Assembly (NCBI GenBank): GCA_936450465.1
Contig: OW388297.1
Span: forward strand, 58,594,581 to 58,658,580
Reading direction: 5' to 3'
Length of the DNA: 64,000 nucleotides
DNA from: Gibbula magus
Taxonomy: Eukaryota > Mollusca > Gastropoda > Trochida > Trochidae
Position 1 is the first letter of the stretch; each line of letters starts with the position of its first letter. The notes beneath the pieces are model-generated. The model searched no databases, had not been told where the DNA came from, and saw only the letters and a program-made list of their open reading frames with translations. The position numbers were made by a program, and so were the translations under genes. This document shows positions 8,113 to 18,117 of the stretch, piece by piece.

Positions 8113-9526
8113 TTTTTATGTCTTTGTCCAAGCCCTTTTGTCTTTCTTTGAGGTATTTTCTGGAATAGCATATGCCACTCTGTCATTCATCTAAATAAGA
8201 ATTATGAAAATGTGGATTATCATTTTGAATTTCCACTTTCTTTAGCTCCCGTTCTGCTTCCATGTCCTGCGACGAACTCACTGTCTGAATCCGAATGCAT
8301 CTTGCCACACCCTCAGTACAATGTGTTGACAATCTTGCACGAGAATCATGTGCGCTTGATACTACGTGGTCGCTGAGTGTTGCGTTTAGATGTACTGTAC
8401 GGTGGGGCAGAAAAAATAACTGACCTTGGGCAGGCTATTTAATAAGAAAAAATGAAACTATACTTTTGTTGATGTTTTTAATCACACCTAAAAAGCTACA
8501 CGCGTTATAAATAAGTATGACCACGTGGTGAAATTTGTTTAATCGTCCTCACTGTGGTAGTTTTTGAGTTGATTTCAATAACTACCTTATGAGGGTGATT
8601 AACCTTAACCCTTACGTTGCGTATATATATTTTACCATTTTTAGCCCCTGTGGCGGAATTTACAGGCTCGCAGCTCGCAGCAGTAGTTTGGGCTTTGGCA
8701 CTAACTAGCTCTGCTGGCGGAATTTCCAGGCGGCGATTCCGGTATCGTTTTTACAAAATATACCGCATCTACATGGCGAATAAGGACTATATACGGGCGT
8801 TCAATACAAATTCAAGTAGCGACACCCGTACACAAATGGCTAATTCACACTCGAAACTTTGAATGAATTTTCTATGTTTTTTCGTTTTTATTCTATTACT
8901 TTCGAAAGATTGTCTTTTATTCGGGCCTCGTAACATCATAAATACGAAACCAAAAATATGAAATCCATTTATATACGGAATTGAAGACAAGATGTCTAGC
9001 TTCACAATGATATAAAAATTATTAGAATGCGACCTTTGGTTATAATTCTATAGCTATGTAAAGTTTGTCTTTATTTCCACCTATAAAATCGTCAATACTT
9101 ACAACATGTATGCGGCATTGCAAACGGTCGTTCATCGCACTTTTCCAAGAAATCATAATCTCGAACCAGTTGACAAATAAGCACATGTCAACCCAAATAT
9201 GGTTATGTTGTTTGACTTTTCAAATAAACGCTAACCTCGAACCATAACTGATGAAAATATGTTGATTAGTTTGTGTGCCGTTTGGTTTCACATGCCTCTC
9301 AGAAAGGTAAAATTGTATCTTTATTTCTGTGAATAAATCTGCGCATTTTATATAGAATAAACGATTATTCTTTTCAGTTTATTGTGATATAAAAATAATG
9401 AAAATGCATTCAGTATTTTAGCCTTGATAAATGTTTTAGAAGTTGTGAAAATCGCCGATTGTTTCAATATTTATGAAGTGTAAACATGACCTTTTTCACG
9501 GTGCTTGCTGTGTCTTTATTATTATT
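8113..9526. other. Unassigned AT-rich DNA with a small foldback
   Basis: No gene is recognised. A 62-bp foldback lies at 8540-8601 (TAATCGTCCTCA..GGTAGTT against AACTACC..TGAGGGTGATTA). Three frames of 60-81 codons in this stretch show no domain. The end at 9515-9526 is TTATT-rich, where the first family-A terminus begins. Confidence 0.45.
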
Positions 9527-9587
9527 AGGTCTTCAGACTTTAGTCTGAAAGACCTATTGTTATTACCCGATTTTCCTTATTATTATT
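9527..9587 (+). mobile_element. Left 5' stub of Helentron-type family A
   Basis: The stub contains the 29-nt palindromic terminus (AGGTCTTCAGACT-TT-AGTCTGAAAGACCT, 9527-9555) and the next ~30 nt up to a TTATTATT tract. There the first complete A copy begins at 9588. It carries the variant TATTACCCGATT, shared only with the right stub at 13290. Confidence 0.75.
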
Positions 9588-10820
9588 AGGTCTTCAGACT
9601 TTAGTCTGAAAGACCTATTGTTATTATCCGATTTTCCTTATTATTATTATACTTTTTATTATTATTTGTACCAATTTTGTGTCAAAGGTACAGCCTAAAC
9701 TACTTATGCAAATTCCATGAAACTTTCAGGGATGATAGCTTCTGGGCTGAAATCTATACATATCACAAAAAATCCTGACTTGCGGCTTCTGTTTTAGTGC
9801 AACAGCCCCTTTAAATTTCGAATTTTAACATGGGAATTTTTTTCATAATGCACTCAGAGACTTGCAACTTTTTCTAAAAGATGCGCAATCATCCTTTGAG
9901 CAATAAAGTAAATCATGAGAAAGTCGTATGTCACGTGACTTAGACGCCATTTTGATTTTAGTGCATTTTTTAGCATTTTCAGCCTCTCCGATTGTACCGA
10001 TCTTAAAAAATCTTCTTCTCTGAACATACTGGTACTACAAAGCTGAAACTTTCACAGAATGTAGCTGATACATTGAACTAAAAACGATACTGAAAAGCAA
10101 ATGTGTAATACTAATACTTTTGTCACAGTGCCCGTTGAAAACTGTCTGAAAATGTGAAAATATGAAAAATCACAAATTTCAAGGGCAGATAATTCGATTA
10201 TTTATCAAGCAAACTTTATCAGTTTTTCAGGGAAGAAGGACACATATGTCATGTACAAAAATCAATAATAACATTCCTTGCGTACAGTCATTTACCGTCT
10301 CTAGAAATGTCGAAAAATTGTCATTTTTCGAAATTTGAATTTTTAACATGGGCAAAATTTTCAAAATACAACTAGAGACTTGCAACTTAGTTTAAACGAT
10401 AGCTAGTGTCCTTGTGACAAAAAAAGTAAATCAAGACGAAATCGTAGGTCACGTGGTTTCTATATTATAATGCATTTCCTTTCTTTCCCTTCGAATGTCT
10501 GATTTTGGCGGCATGCTCCTTGGCAGGAGGTTGCGGGAACCTTGCATCTTTTCACTATTTTCATTGTATCTTTTCTAAATATCCACTTAGAGACTTGGAA
10601 CTTGTTTTAAAAGATGCACAATAACGTTGTCTGCAAATAAATACAGCTTATAATATTCGTAGGAGGGGAAATATTTTTATAATTCAACATTTTCATCGTT
10701 CTACAGCCTGGTCTGCTTTTGGCGACATTACTTATGTAAAACGTGGACAAGAAGCAAAGATTGCTCTGGCTACAATGCAGCAGTCTGAAGACCGTCAGTA
10801 CTGCCCTGGCAGTCCTAGTT
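9588..10820 (+). mobile_element. Family A Helentron-type element, copy 1 (1233 bp)
   Basis: The copy starts with the palindrome AGGTCTTCAGACT-TT-AGTCTGAAAGACCT (9588-9616). Its inverted subterminal copy GTCTGAAGACC is at 10783-10793, and a perfect hairpin ACTGCC-CT-GGCAGT at 10800-10813. The element ends CCTAGTT at 10820, directly against the next copy. Three related internal modules each contain AGAGACTTG(C/G)AACTT, two of them followed by a CACGTG site (9932-9937 and 10450-10455). It is non-coding. Compared with copies 2 and 3 it has its own 5' variants but shares its 3' variants with copy 2. Confidence 0.75.
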
Positions 10821-12053
10821 AGGTCTTCAGACTTTAGTCTGAAAGACCTATTGTTATTATCCTATTTTCCTTATTATTATTATACTTTTTATTATTATTT
10901 GTACCAATTTTGTGTCAAAGGTACAGCCTAAACTACTTATGCAAATTCCATGAAACTTTCAGGGATGATAGCTTCTGGGCTGAAATCTATACATATCACA
11001 AAAAATCCTGACTTGCGGCTTCTGTTTTAGTGCAACAGCCCCTTTAAATTTCGAATTTTAACATGGGAATTTTTTTCATAATGCACTCAGAGACTTGCAA
11101 CTTTTTCTAAAAGATGCGCAATCATCCTTTGAGCAATAAAGTAAATCATGAGAAAGTCGTATGTCACGTGACTTAGACGCCATTGTGATTTTAGTGCATT
11201 TTTAAGCATTTTCAGCCTCTCCGATAGTACCAATCTTAAAAAATCTTCTCCTCTGAACTTACTGGTACTACAAAGCTGAAACTTTCACAGAATGTAGCTG
11301 ATACATTGAACTAAAAACGATACTGAAAAGCAAATGTGTAATACTAATACTTTTGTCACAGTGCCCGTTGAAAATTGTCTGAAAATGTGAAAATATGAAA
11401 AATCACAAATTTCAAGGGCAGATAATTCGATTATTTATCAAGCAAATTTTATCAGTTTTTCAGGGAAGAAGGACACATATGTCATGTACAAAAATCAATA
11501 ATAACATTCCTTGCGTACAGTCATTTACCGTCTCTAGAAATGTCGAAAAATTGTCATTTTTCGAAATTTAAATTTTTAACATGGGCAAAATTTTCAAAAT
11601 AGAACTAGCGACTTGCAACTTAGTTTAAACGATAGCTAGTGTCCTTGTGACAAAAAAAGTAAATCAAGACGAAATCGTAGGTCACGTGGTTTCTATATTA
11701 TAATGCATTTCCTTTCTTTCCCTTCGAAGGTCTGATTTTGGCGGCATGCTCCTTGGCAGGAGGTTGCGGGAACCTTGCATCTTTTCACTATTTTCATTGT
11801 ATCTTTTCTAAATATCCACTTAGAGACTTGGAACTTGTTTTAAAAGATGCACAATAACGTTGTCTGCAAATAAATACAGCTTATAATATTCGTAGGAGGG
11901 GAAATATTTTTATAATTCAACATTTTCATCGTTCTACAGCCTGGTCTGCTTTTGGCGACATTACTTATGTAAAACGTGGACAAGAAGCAAAGATTGCTCT
12001 GGCTACAATGCAGCAGTCTGAAGACCGTCAGTACTGCCCTGGCAGTCCTAGTT
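10821..12053 (+). mobile_element. Family A Helentron-type element, copy 2 (recombinant copy)
   Basis: Same architecture and length as copy 1, joined to it without any spacer. Upstream of about 11730 it carries the variants of copy 3 (for example CTTCTCCTCTGAACTTACTG, TTGAAAATTGTC, TCGAAGGTCTG). From about 11858 on it carries those of copy 1 (AATAACGTTGTCTGC). A private change, TATTATCCTATT, lies just after its palindrome. A 62-codon frame across the copy 1/2 junction (10743-10931) starts at a non-ATG codon and is a by-product. Confidence 0.75.
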
Positions 12054-13289
12054 AGGTCTTCAGACTTTAGTCTGAAAGACCTATTGTTATTATCCGATTT
12101 TCCTTATTATTATTATACTTTTTATTATTATTTGTACCAATTTTGTGTCAAAGGTACAGCCTAAACTACTTATGCAAATTCCATGAAACTTTCAGGGATG
12201 ATAGCTTCTGGGCTGAAATCTATACATATCACAAAAAATCCTGACTTGCGGCTTCTGTTTTAGTGCAACAGCCCCTTTAAATTTCGAATTTTAACATGGG
12301 AATTTTTTTCATAATGCACTCAGAGACTTGCAACTTTTTCTAAAAGATGCGCAATCATCCTTTGAGCAATAAAGTAAATCATGAGAAAGTCGTATGTCAC
12401 GTGACTTAGACGCCATTGTGATTTTAGTGCATTTTTAAGCATTTTCAGCCTCTCCGATAGTACCAATCTTAAAAAATCTTCTCCTCTGAACTTACTGGTA
12501 CTACAAAGCTGAAACTTTCACAGAATGTAGCTGATACATTGAACTAAAAACGATACTGAAAAGCAAATGTGTAATACTAATACTTTTGTCACAGTGCCCG
12601 TTGAAAATTGTCTGAAAATGTGAAAATATGAAAAATCACAAATTTCAAGGGCAGATAATTCGATTATTTATCAAGCAAATTTTATCAGTTTTTCAGGGAA
12701 GAAGGACACATATGTCATGTACAAAAATCAATAATAACATTCCTTGCGTACAGTCATTTACCGTCTCTAGAAATGTCGAAAAATTGTCATTTTTCGAAAT
12801 TTAAATTTTTAACATGGGCAAAATTTTCAAAATAGAACTAGCGACTTGCAACTTAGTTTAAACGATAGCTAGTGTCCTTGTGACAAAAAAAGTAAATCAA
12901 GACGAAATCGTAGGTCACGTGGTTTCTATATTATAATGCATTTCCTTTCTTTCCCTTCGAAGGTCTGATTTTGGCGGCATGCTCCTTGGCAGGAGGTTGC
13001 GGGAACCTTGCATCTTTTCACTATTTTCATTGTATCTTTTCTAAATATCCACTTAGAGACTTGGAACTTGTTTTAAAAGATGCACAATAACCTTGCCTTC
13101 AAATGAATAAAGCTTATAATATTCGTAGGAGGGGAAATCTTTTTATAATTCAACATTTTCATCGTTCTACAGCCTGGTCTGCTTTTGGCGACATTACTTA
13201 TGTAAAACGTGGACAAGAAGCAAAGATTGCTCTGGCTACAATGCAGCAGTCTGAAGACCGTCAGTACTGCCCTGGCAGTCCTAGTTATT
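12054..13289 (+). mobile_element. Family A Helentron-type element, copy 3 (1236 bp)
   Basis: It is joined directly to copy 2. Its 3' part differs from copies 1 and 2 (AATAACCTTGCCTTCAAATG near 13086, and CTTTTTATAA for ATTTTTATAA near 13139). It ends with an extra TTA (CTAGTTATT), giving 1236 bp. The subterminal GTCTGAAGACC and the hairpin ACTGCC-CT-GGCAGT are intact. A frame at 13103-13291 is a chance ORF in the tail. Confidence 0.75.
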
Positions 13290-13347
13290 AGGTCTTCAGA
13301 CTTTAGTCTGAAAGACCTATTGTTATTACCCGATTTTCCTTATTATT
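13290..13347 (+). mobile_element. Right 5' stub of family A, interrupted by array B
   Basis: This is a fourth A terminus: the 29-nt palindrome and about 29 further nt (variant TATTACCCGATT), then TTATT. At 13348 family B begins. If the B array inserted into this A copy, the rest of it should lie beyond the array, outside the window. Confidence 0.65.
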
Positions 13348-13388
13348 AAGGATTCAGCCCTTTGGGGCTAAATCCTTATTGTTATTGG

Positions 13389-13392
13389 CGTG

Positions 13393-13443
<51 letters not shown>
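13389..13443 (+). repeat. (TTA)n microsatellite near the 5' end of each B unit (unit 1 shown)
   Basis: A pure TTA tract begins after GGCGTG. Its length differs between units in whole triplets over a range of four lengths (0 to +3 triplets relative to unit 1), and it accounts for all unit length variation except the 128-bp loss. A microsatellite near one end is a known trait of several non-autonomous Helentron-related elements such as DINE-1 and pearl. Confidence 0.85.
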
Positions 13444-13706
13444 TCAAGATTTTTGTGTACACGACTTCTACAAGAAGGATTGCAGCTATTACAACCAAAC
13501 TTTACAGGCTGATAGCCCTAACTATGTAGTTATACCGCGAAGCTTTTGGGCCCAATTGGTTCAGCCATTTAGGGTCAGGTTCGAATCTAAAAGTCAATTT
13601 TTAACATGGGAAAAAACTGAAAATTTCAGCTAGAGACTTGCAACTTTTTTTAAAAGATGCGCAATAACCACGCGAGGAAAAAAGTCAATCATGACGAATC
13701 TGTATG

Positions 13707-13730
13707 TGACGTGGTTTCGCCGCCATCTTG
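13707..13730 (+). promoter_or_regulatory. TGACGTGG + YY1-like GCCGCCATCTTG motif pair (unit 1 shown)
   Basis: TGACGTGG (13707-13714, ATF6/XBP1-like or CRE-like) is followed 4 bp later by GCCGCCATCTTG (13719-13730), the reverse complement of the YY1 core CAAGATGGCGGC. The pair recurs in every unit seen, including truncated unit 33 (near 63473-63496). Family A has CACGTG, and in the first module a CGCCATTTTG, in the corresponding place. Whether any protein binds is unknown. Confidence 0.45.
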
Positions 13731-14496
13731 AATTTGGTGAACTTTGGCGGTTTTGAGGGTACGCGTCTTCAAAAATCTTCTCCTAAATAACGGCAATACA
13801 TACAGACACATGGCATAGCTCAGTCGGAAGCTGGGACATTGCTCTTTATATGAATCTATAAACCGAAGCTCTACATCTAACCGTTTCTGAGTTACGGCAT
13901 CTTAAACATTGACCTTTTCGAGGAAGCGACTGGCAGCACGCGTCGTCAAGAACGAAGATTTGGTCAAGATATAACAAGACCGAATGCACGCGTACATGCA
14001 AGAGGCATATTCTCAACCAGCCAGGACAGCGTAACGAGCAAATAAAGCTTGCTTGCTTCGCTGAGATGAGTTGAGTTGAGTTGGTTTATATTTATTAGTA
14101 AAAAAACGCACATTTACTCATGTACCATGCGGCAGATTTCACTCGGCTGGGTGTGAAAGCTGCTTTAACGCAGCCTCTACTTCAACTGTCGCACTTGTTC
14201 AACTTTTAAACATGCACCCTCTCTCATCTGGATAGGTCAGACATTGTGATAGAAAAAAACGTTGCCAAACTGCAAAGGAGAATGACACAAACAACTTTTG
14301 CTGCATAAAACACCTGTCACCATCAACGTATCTCCTACGTTTTTGACTCAAAACTAACTGCATAGTGCCTTCTAAGGCCTCGCTCACGCCTTCACTGACA
14401 AGGTTTCTCATTTCTTTATCATTTCACAATGTTAAAGATATTACAGATAAAAGAAATGGCCGGCTGAATCATGTTATTGTCGCTTGCGACTATATT

Positions 14497-14901
14497 ACAA
14501 ACCTTCCGTTAAAACCTATTGGAATGCACATACTTGTTGAAAAAGGCCTAAAGGCTTCAAAGTAGTCTTAATCTCTTTCTTTAGTGTTAATTCACTTAGT
14601 TTCGACGAATCCAACCCAAAAAACACAATATTTCGCGACCTAATTAAGGATTCAGCCATACTTGTTGAAAAAGGCCTTAAGGCTCCAAAGTAGTCTAAAT
14701 CTCTTTCTTAAGTGTTAATTCACTTAGTTTTGACGAATCCAACCCAAAACACACAGTATTTCGCGACCTAATTAAGGATTCAGCCATACTTGTTGAAAAA
14801 GGCCTTAAGGCTCCAAAGTAGTCTAAATCTCTTTCTTAAGTGTTAATTCACTTAGTTTTGACGAATCCAACCCAAAACACACAGTATTTCGCGACCTAAT
14901 T
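14497..14901 (+). repeat. Non-element part of the B unit: 128-bp subrepeats (unit 1 shown)
   Basis: After the 3' hairpin come ~20 nt of unique DNA and three 128-bp copies: about 14518-14645 (diverged), 14646-14773 and 14774-14901 (nearly identical to each other). Copies 2 and 3 begin AAGGATTCAGCC, the first 12 nt of the B element, then switch to ATACTTGTTGAAAAAGG. Copy 1 has the ATACTTGTTG body but not the 12-nt prefix. Each ends TTTCGCGACCTAATT, so the next B element starts after AATT exactly as the next subrepeat does. Confidence 0.85.
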
Positions 14902-14946
14902 AAGGATTCAGCCCTTTGGGGCTAAATCCTTATTGTTATTGGCGTG

Positions 14947-15000
<54 letters not shown>

Positions 15001-16503
15001 TCAAGATTTTTGTGTACACGACTTCTACAAGAAGGATTGCAGCTATTACAACCAAACTTTACAGGCTGATAGCCCTAACTATGTAGTTATACCGCGAAGC
15101 TTTTGGGCCCAATTGGTTCAGCCATTTAGGGTCAGGTTCGAATCTAAAAGTCAATTTTTAACATGGGAAAAAACTGAAAATTTCAGCTAGAGACTTGCAA
15201 CTTTTTTTAAAAGATGCGCAATAACCACGCGAGGAAAAAAGTCAAACATGACGAATCTGTATGTGACGTGGTTTCGCCGCCATCTTGAATTTGGTGAACT
15301 TTGGCGGTTTTGAGGGTACGCGTCTTCAAAAATCTTCTCCTAAATAACGGCAATACATACAGACACATGGCATAGCTCAGTCGGAAGCTGGGACATTGCT
15401 CTTTATATGAATCTATAAACCGAAGCTCTACATCTAACCGTTTCTGAGTTACGGCATCTTAAACATTGACCTTTTCGAGGAAGCGACTGGCAGCACGCGT
15501 CGTCAAGAACGAAGATTTGGTCAAGATATAACAAGACCGAATGCACGCGTACATGCAAGAGGCATATTCTCAACCAGCCAGGACAGCGTAACGAGCAAAT
15601 AAAGCTTGCTTGCTTCGCTGAGATGAGTTGAGTTGAGTTGGTTTATATTTATTAGTAAAAAAACGCACATTTACTCATGTACCATGCGGCAGATTTCACT
15701 CGGCTGGGTGTGAAAGCTGCTTTAACGCAGCCTCTACTTCAACTGTCGCACTTGTTCAACTTTTAAACATGCACCCTCTCTCATCTGGATAGGTCAGACA
15801 TTGTGATAGAAAAAAACGTTGCCAAACTGCAAAGGAGAATGACACAAACAACTTTTGCTGCATAAAACACCTGTCACCATCAACGTATCTCCTACGTTTT
15901 TGACTCAAAACTAACTGCATAGTGCCTTCTAAGGCCTCGCTCACGCCTTCACTGACAAGGTTTCTCATTTCTTTATCATTTCACAATGTTAAAGATATTA
16001 CAGATAAAAGAAATGGCCGGCTGAATCATGTTATTGTCGCTTGCGACTATATTACAAACCTTCCGTTAAAACCTATTGGAATGCACATACTTGTTGAAAA
16101 AGGCCTAAAGGCTTCAAAGTAGTCTTAATCTCTTTCTTTAGTGTTAATTCACTTAGTTTCGACGAATCCAACCCAAAAAACACAATATTTCGCGACCTAA
16201 TTAAGGATTCAGCCATACTTGTTGAAAAAGGCCTTAAGGCTCCAAAGTAGTCTAAATCTCTTTCTTAAGTGTTAATTCACTTAGTTTTGACGAATCCAAC
16301 CCAAAACACACAGTATTTCGCGACCTAATTAAGGATTCAGCCATACTTGTTGAAAAAGGCCTTAAGGCTCCAAAGTAGTCTAAATCTCTTTCTTAAGTGT
16401 TAATTCACTTAGTTTTGACGAATCCAACCCAAAACACACAGTATTTCGCGACCTAATTAAGGATTCAGCCCTTTGGGGCTAAATCCTTATTGTTATTGGC
16501 GTG

Positions 16504-16557
<54 letters not shown>

Positions 16558-18060
16558 TCAAGATTTTTGTGTACACGACTTCTACAAGAAGGATTGCAGC
16601 TATTACAACCAAACTTTACAGGCTGATAGCCCTAACTATGTAGTTATACCGCGAAGCTTTTGGGCCCAATTGGTTCAGCCATTTAGGGTCAGGTTCGAAT
16701 CTAAAAGTCAATTTTTAACATGGGAAAAAACTGAAAATTTCAGCTAGAGACTTGCAACTTTTTTTAAAAGATGCGCAATAACCACGCGAGGAAAAAAGTC
16801 AAACATGACGAATCTGTATGTGACGTGGTTTCGCCGCCATCTTGAATTTGGTGAACTTTGGCGGTTTTGAGGGTACGCGTCTTCAAAAATCTTCTCCTAA
16901 ATAACGGCAATACATACAGACACATGGCATAGCTCAGTCGGAAGCTGGGACATTGCTCTTTATATGAATCTATAAACCGAAGCTCTACATCTAACCGTTT
17001 CTGAGTTACGGCATCTTAAACATTGACCTTTTCGAGGAAGCGACTGGCAGCACGCGTCGTCAAGAACGAAGATTTGGTCAAGATATAACAAGACCGAATG
17101 CACGCGTACATGCAAGAGGCATATTCTCAACCAGCCAGGACAGCGTAACGAGCAAATAAAGCTTGCTTGCTTCGCTGAGATGAGTTGAGTTGAGTTGGTT
17201 TATATTTATTAGTAAAAAAACGCACATTTACTCATGTACCATGCGGCAGATTTCACTCGGCTGGGTGTGAAAGCTGCTTTAACGCAGCCTCTACTTCAAC
17301 TGTCGCACTTGTTCAACTTTTAAACATGCACCCTCTCTCATCTGGATAGGTCAGACATTGTGATAGAAAAAAACGTTGCCAAACTGCAAAGGAGAATGAC
17401 ACAAACAACTTTTGCTGCATAAAACACCTGTCACCATCAACGTATCTCCTACGTTTTTGACTCAAAACTAACTGCATAGTGCCTTCTAAGGCCTCGCTCA
17501 CGCCTTCACTGACAAGGTTTCTCATTTCTTTATCATTTCACAATGTTAAAGATATTACAGATAAAAGAAATGGCCGGCTGAATCATGTTATTGTCGCTTG
17601 CGACTATATTACAAACCTTCCGTTAAAACCTATTGGAATGCACATACTTGTTGAAAAAGGCCTTAAGGCTTCAAAGTAGTCTTAATCTCTTTCTTTAGTG
17701 TTAATTCACTTAGTTTCGACGAATCCAACCCAAAAAACACAATATTTCGCGACCTAATTAAGGATTCAGCCATACTTGTTGAAAAAGGCCTTAAGGCTCC
17801 AAAGTAGTCTAAATCTCTTTCTTAAGTGTTAATTCACTTAGTTTTGACGAATCCAACCCAAAACACACAGTATTTCGCGACCTAATTAAGGATTCAGCCA
17901 TACTTGTTGAAAAAGGCCTTAAGGCTCCAAAGTAGTCTAAATCTCTTTCTTAAGTGTTAATTCACTTAGTTTTGACGAATCCAACCCAAAACACACAGTA
18001 TTTCGCGACCTAATTAAGGATTCAGCCCTTTGGGGCTAAATCCTTATTGTTATTGGCGTG

Positions 18061-18117
<57 letters not shown>

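Larger units (their letters stand above)
13348..14496 (+). mobile_element. Family B Helentron-type core within each unit (unit 1 shown)
   Basis: The 5' palindrome is AAGGATTCAGCCC-TTTG-GGGCTAAATCCTT (13348-13377). It is followed by ATTGTTATT, the same 9-mer that follows the family A palindrome. GGCTGAATC at 14462-14470 is the inverted copy of the first part of the palindrome, and the perfect hairpin GTCGC-TT-GCGAC is at 14479-14490, so the element proper ends at about 14490-14497. The module at about 13592-13740 (TTTTTAACATGGG, AGAGACTTGCAACTTTTTTT, AAAAGATGCGCAATAA) is clearly related to the modules of family A. There is no Rep/helicase, so the element is non-autonomous. Confidence 0.65.

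Noticed and set aside
8617..8862. 81-codon frame in a slightly GC-richer patch
   Set aside because: It starts at a non-ATG codon, has no domain, and the GC-rich part is a loose duplication of GGCGGAATTT(A/C)CAGGC rather than coding sequence.
13379..13633. 84-87 codon frame with a poly-leucine run, repeated in every B unit
   Set aside because: It starts at TTG, and the leucines are just the TTA microsatellite. Length varies with the tract, and the frame is preserved only because units are near-identical and TTA changes are in threes.
13811..13845. tRNA-like 'TGGCATAGCTCAGTCGG' in each B unit
   Set aside because: It resembles a box A, but no box B follows at the right distance. The GGTTCGAATC at about 13578 lies upstream, not downstream, so no Pol III gene or SINE is called.
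14199..14411. 70-codon minus-strand frame (ATG start) in every complete B unit
   Set aside because: No recognisable domain. It covers noncoding element sequence just before the subterminal repeat, and recurrence comes from array identity, not coding conservation.
14365..14565. 66-codon plus-strand frame in every complete B unit
   Set aside because: GTG start; it runs through the subterminal inverted repeat, the 3' hairpin and into the first 128-bp subrepeat, so it tracks structural DNA, not a protein.
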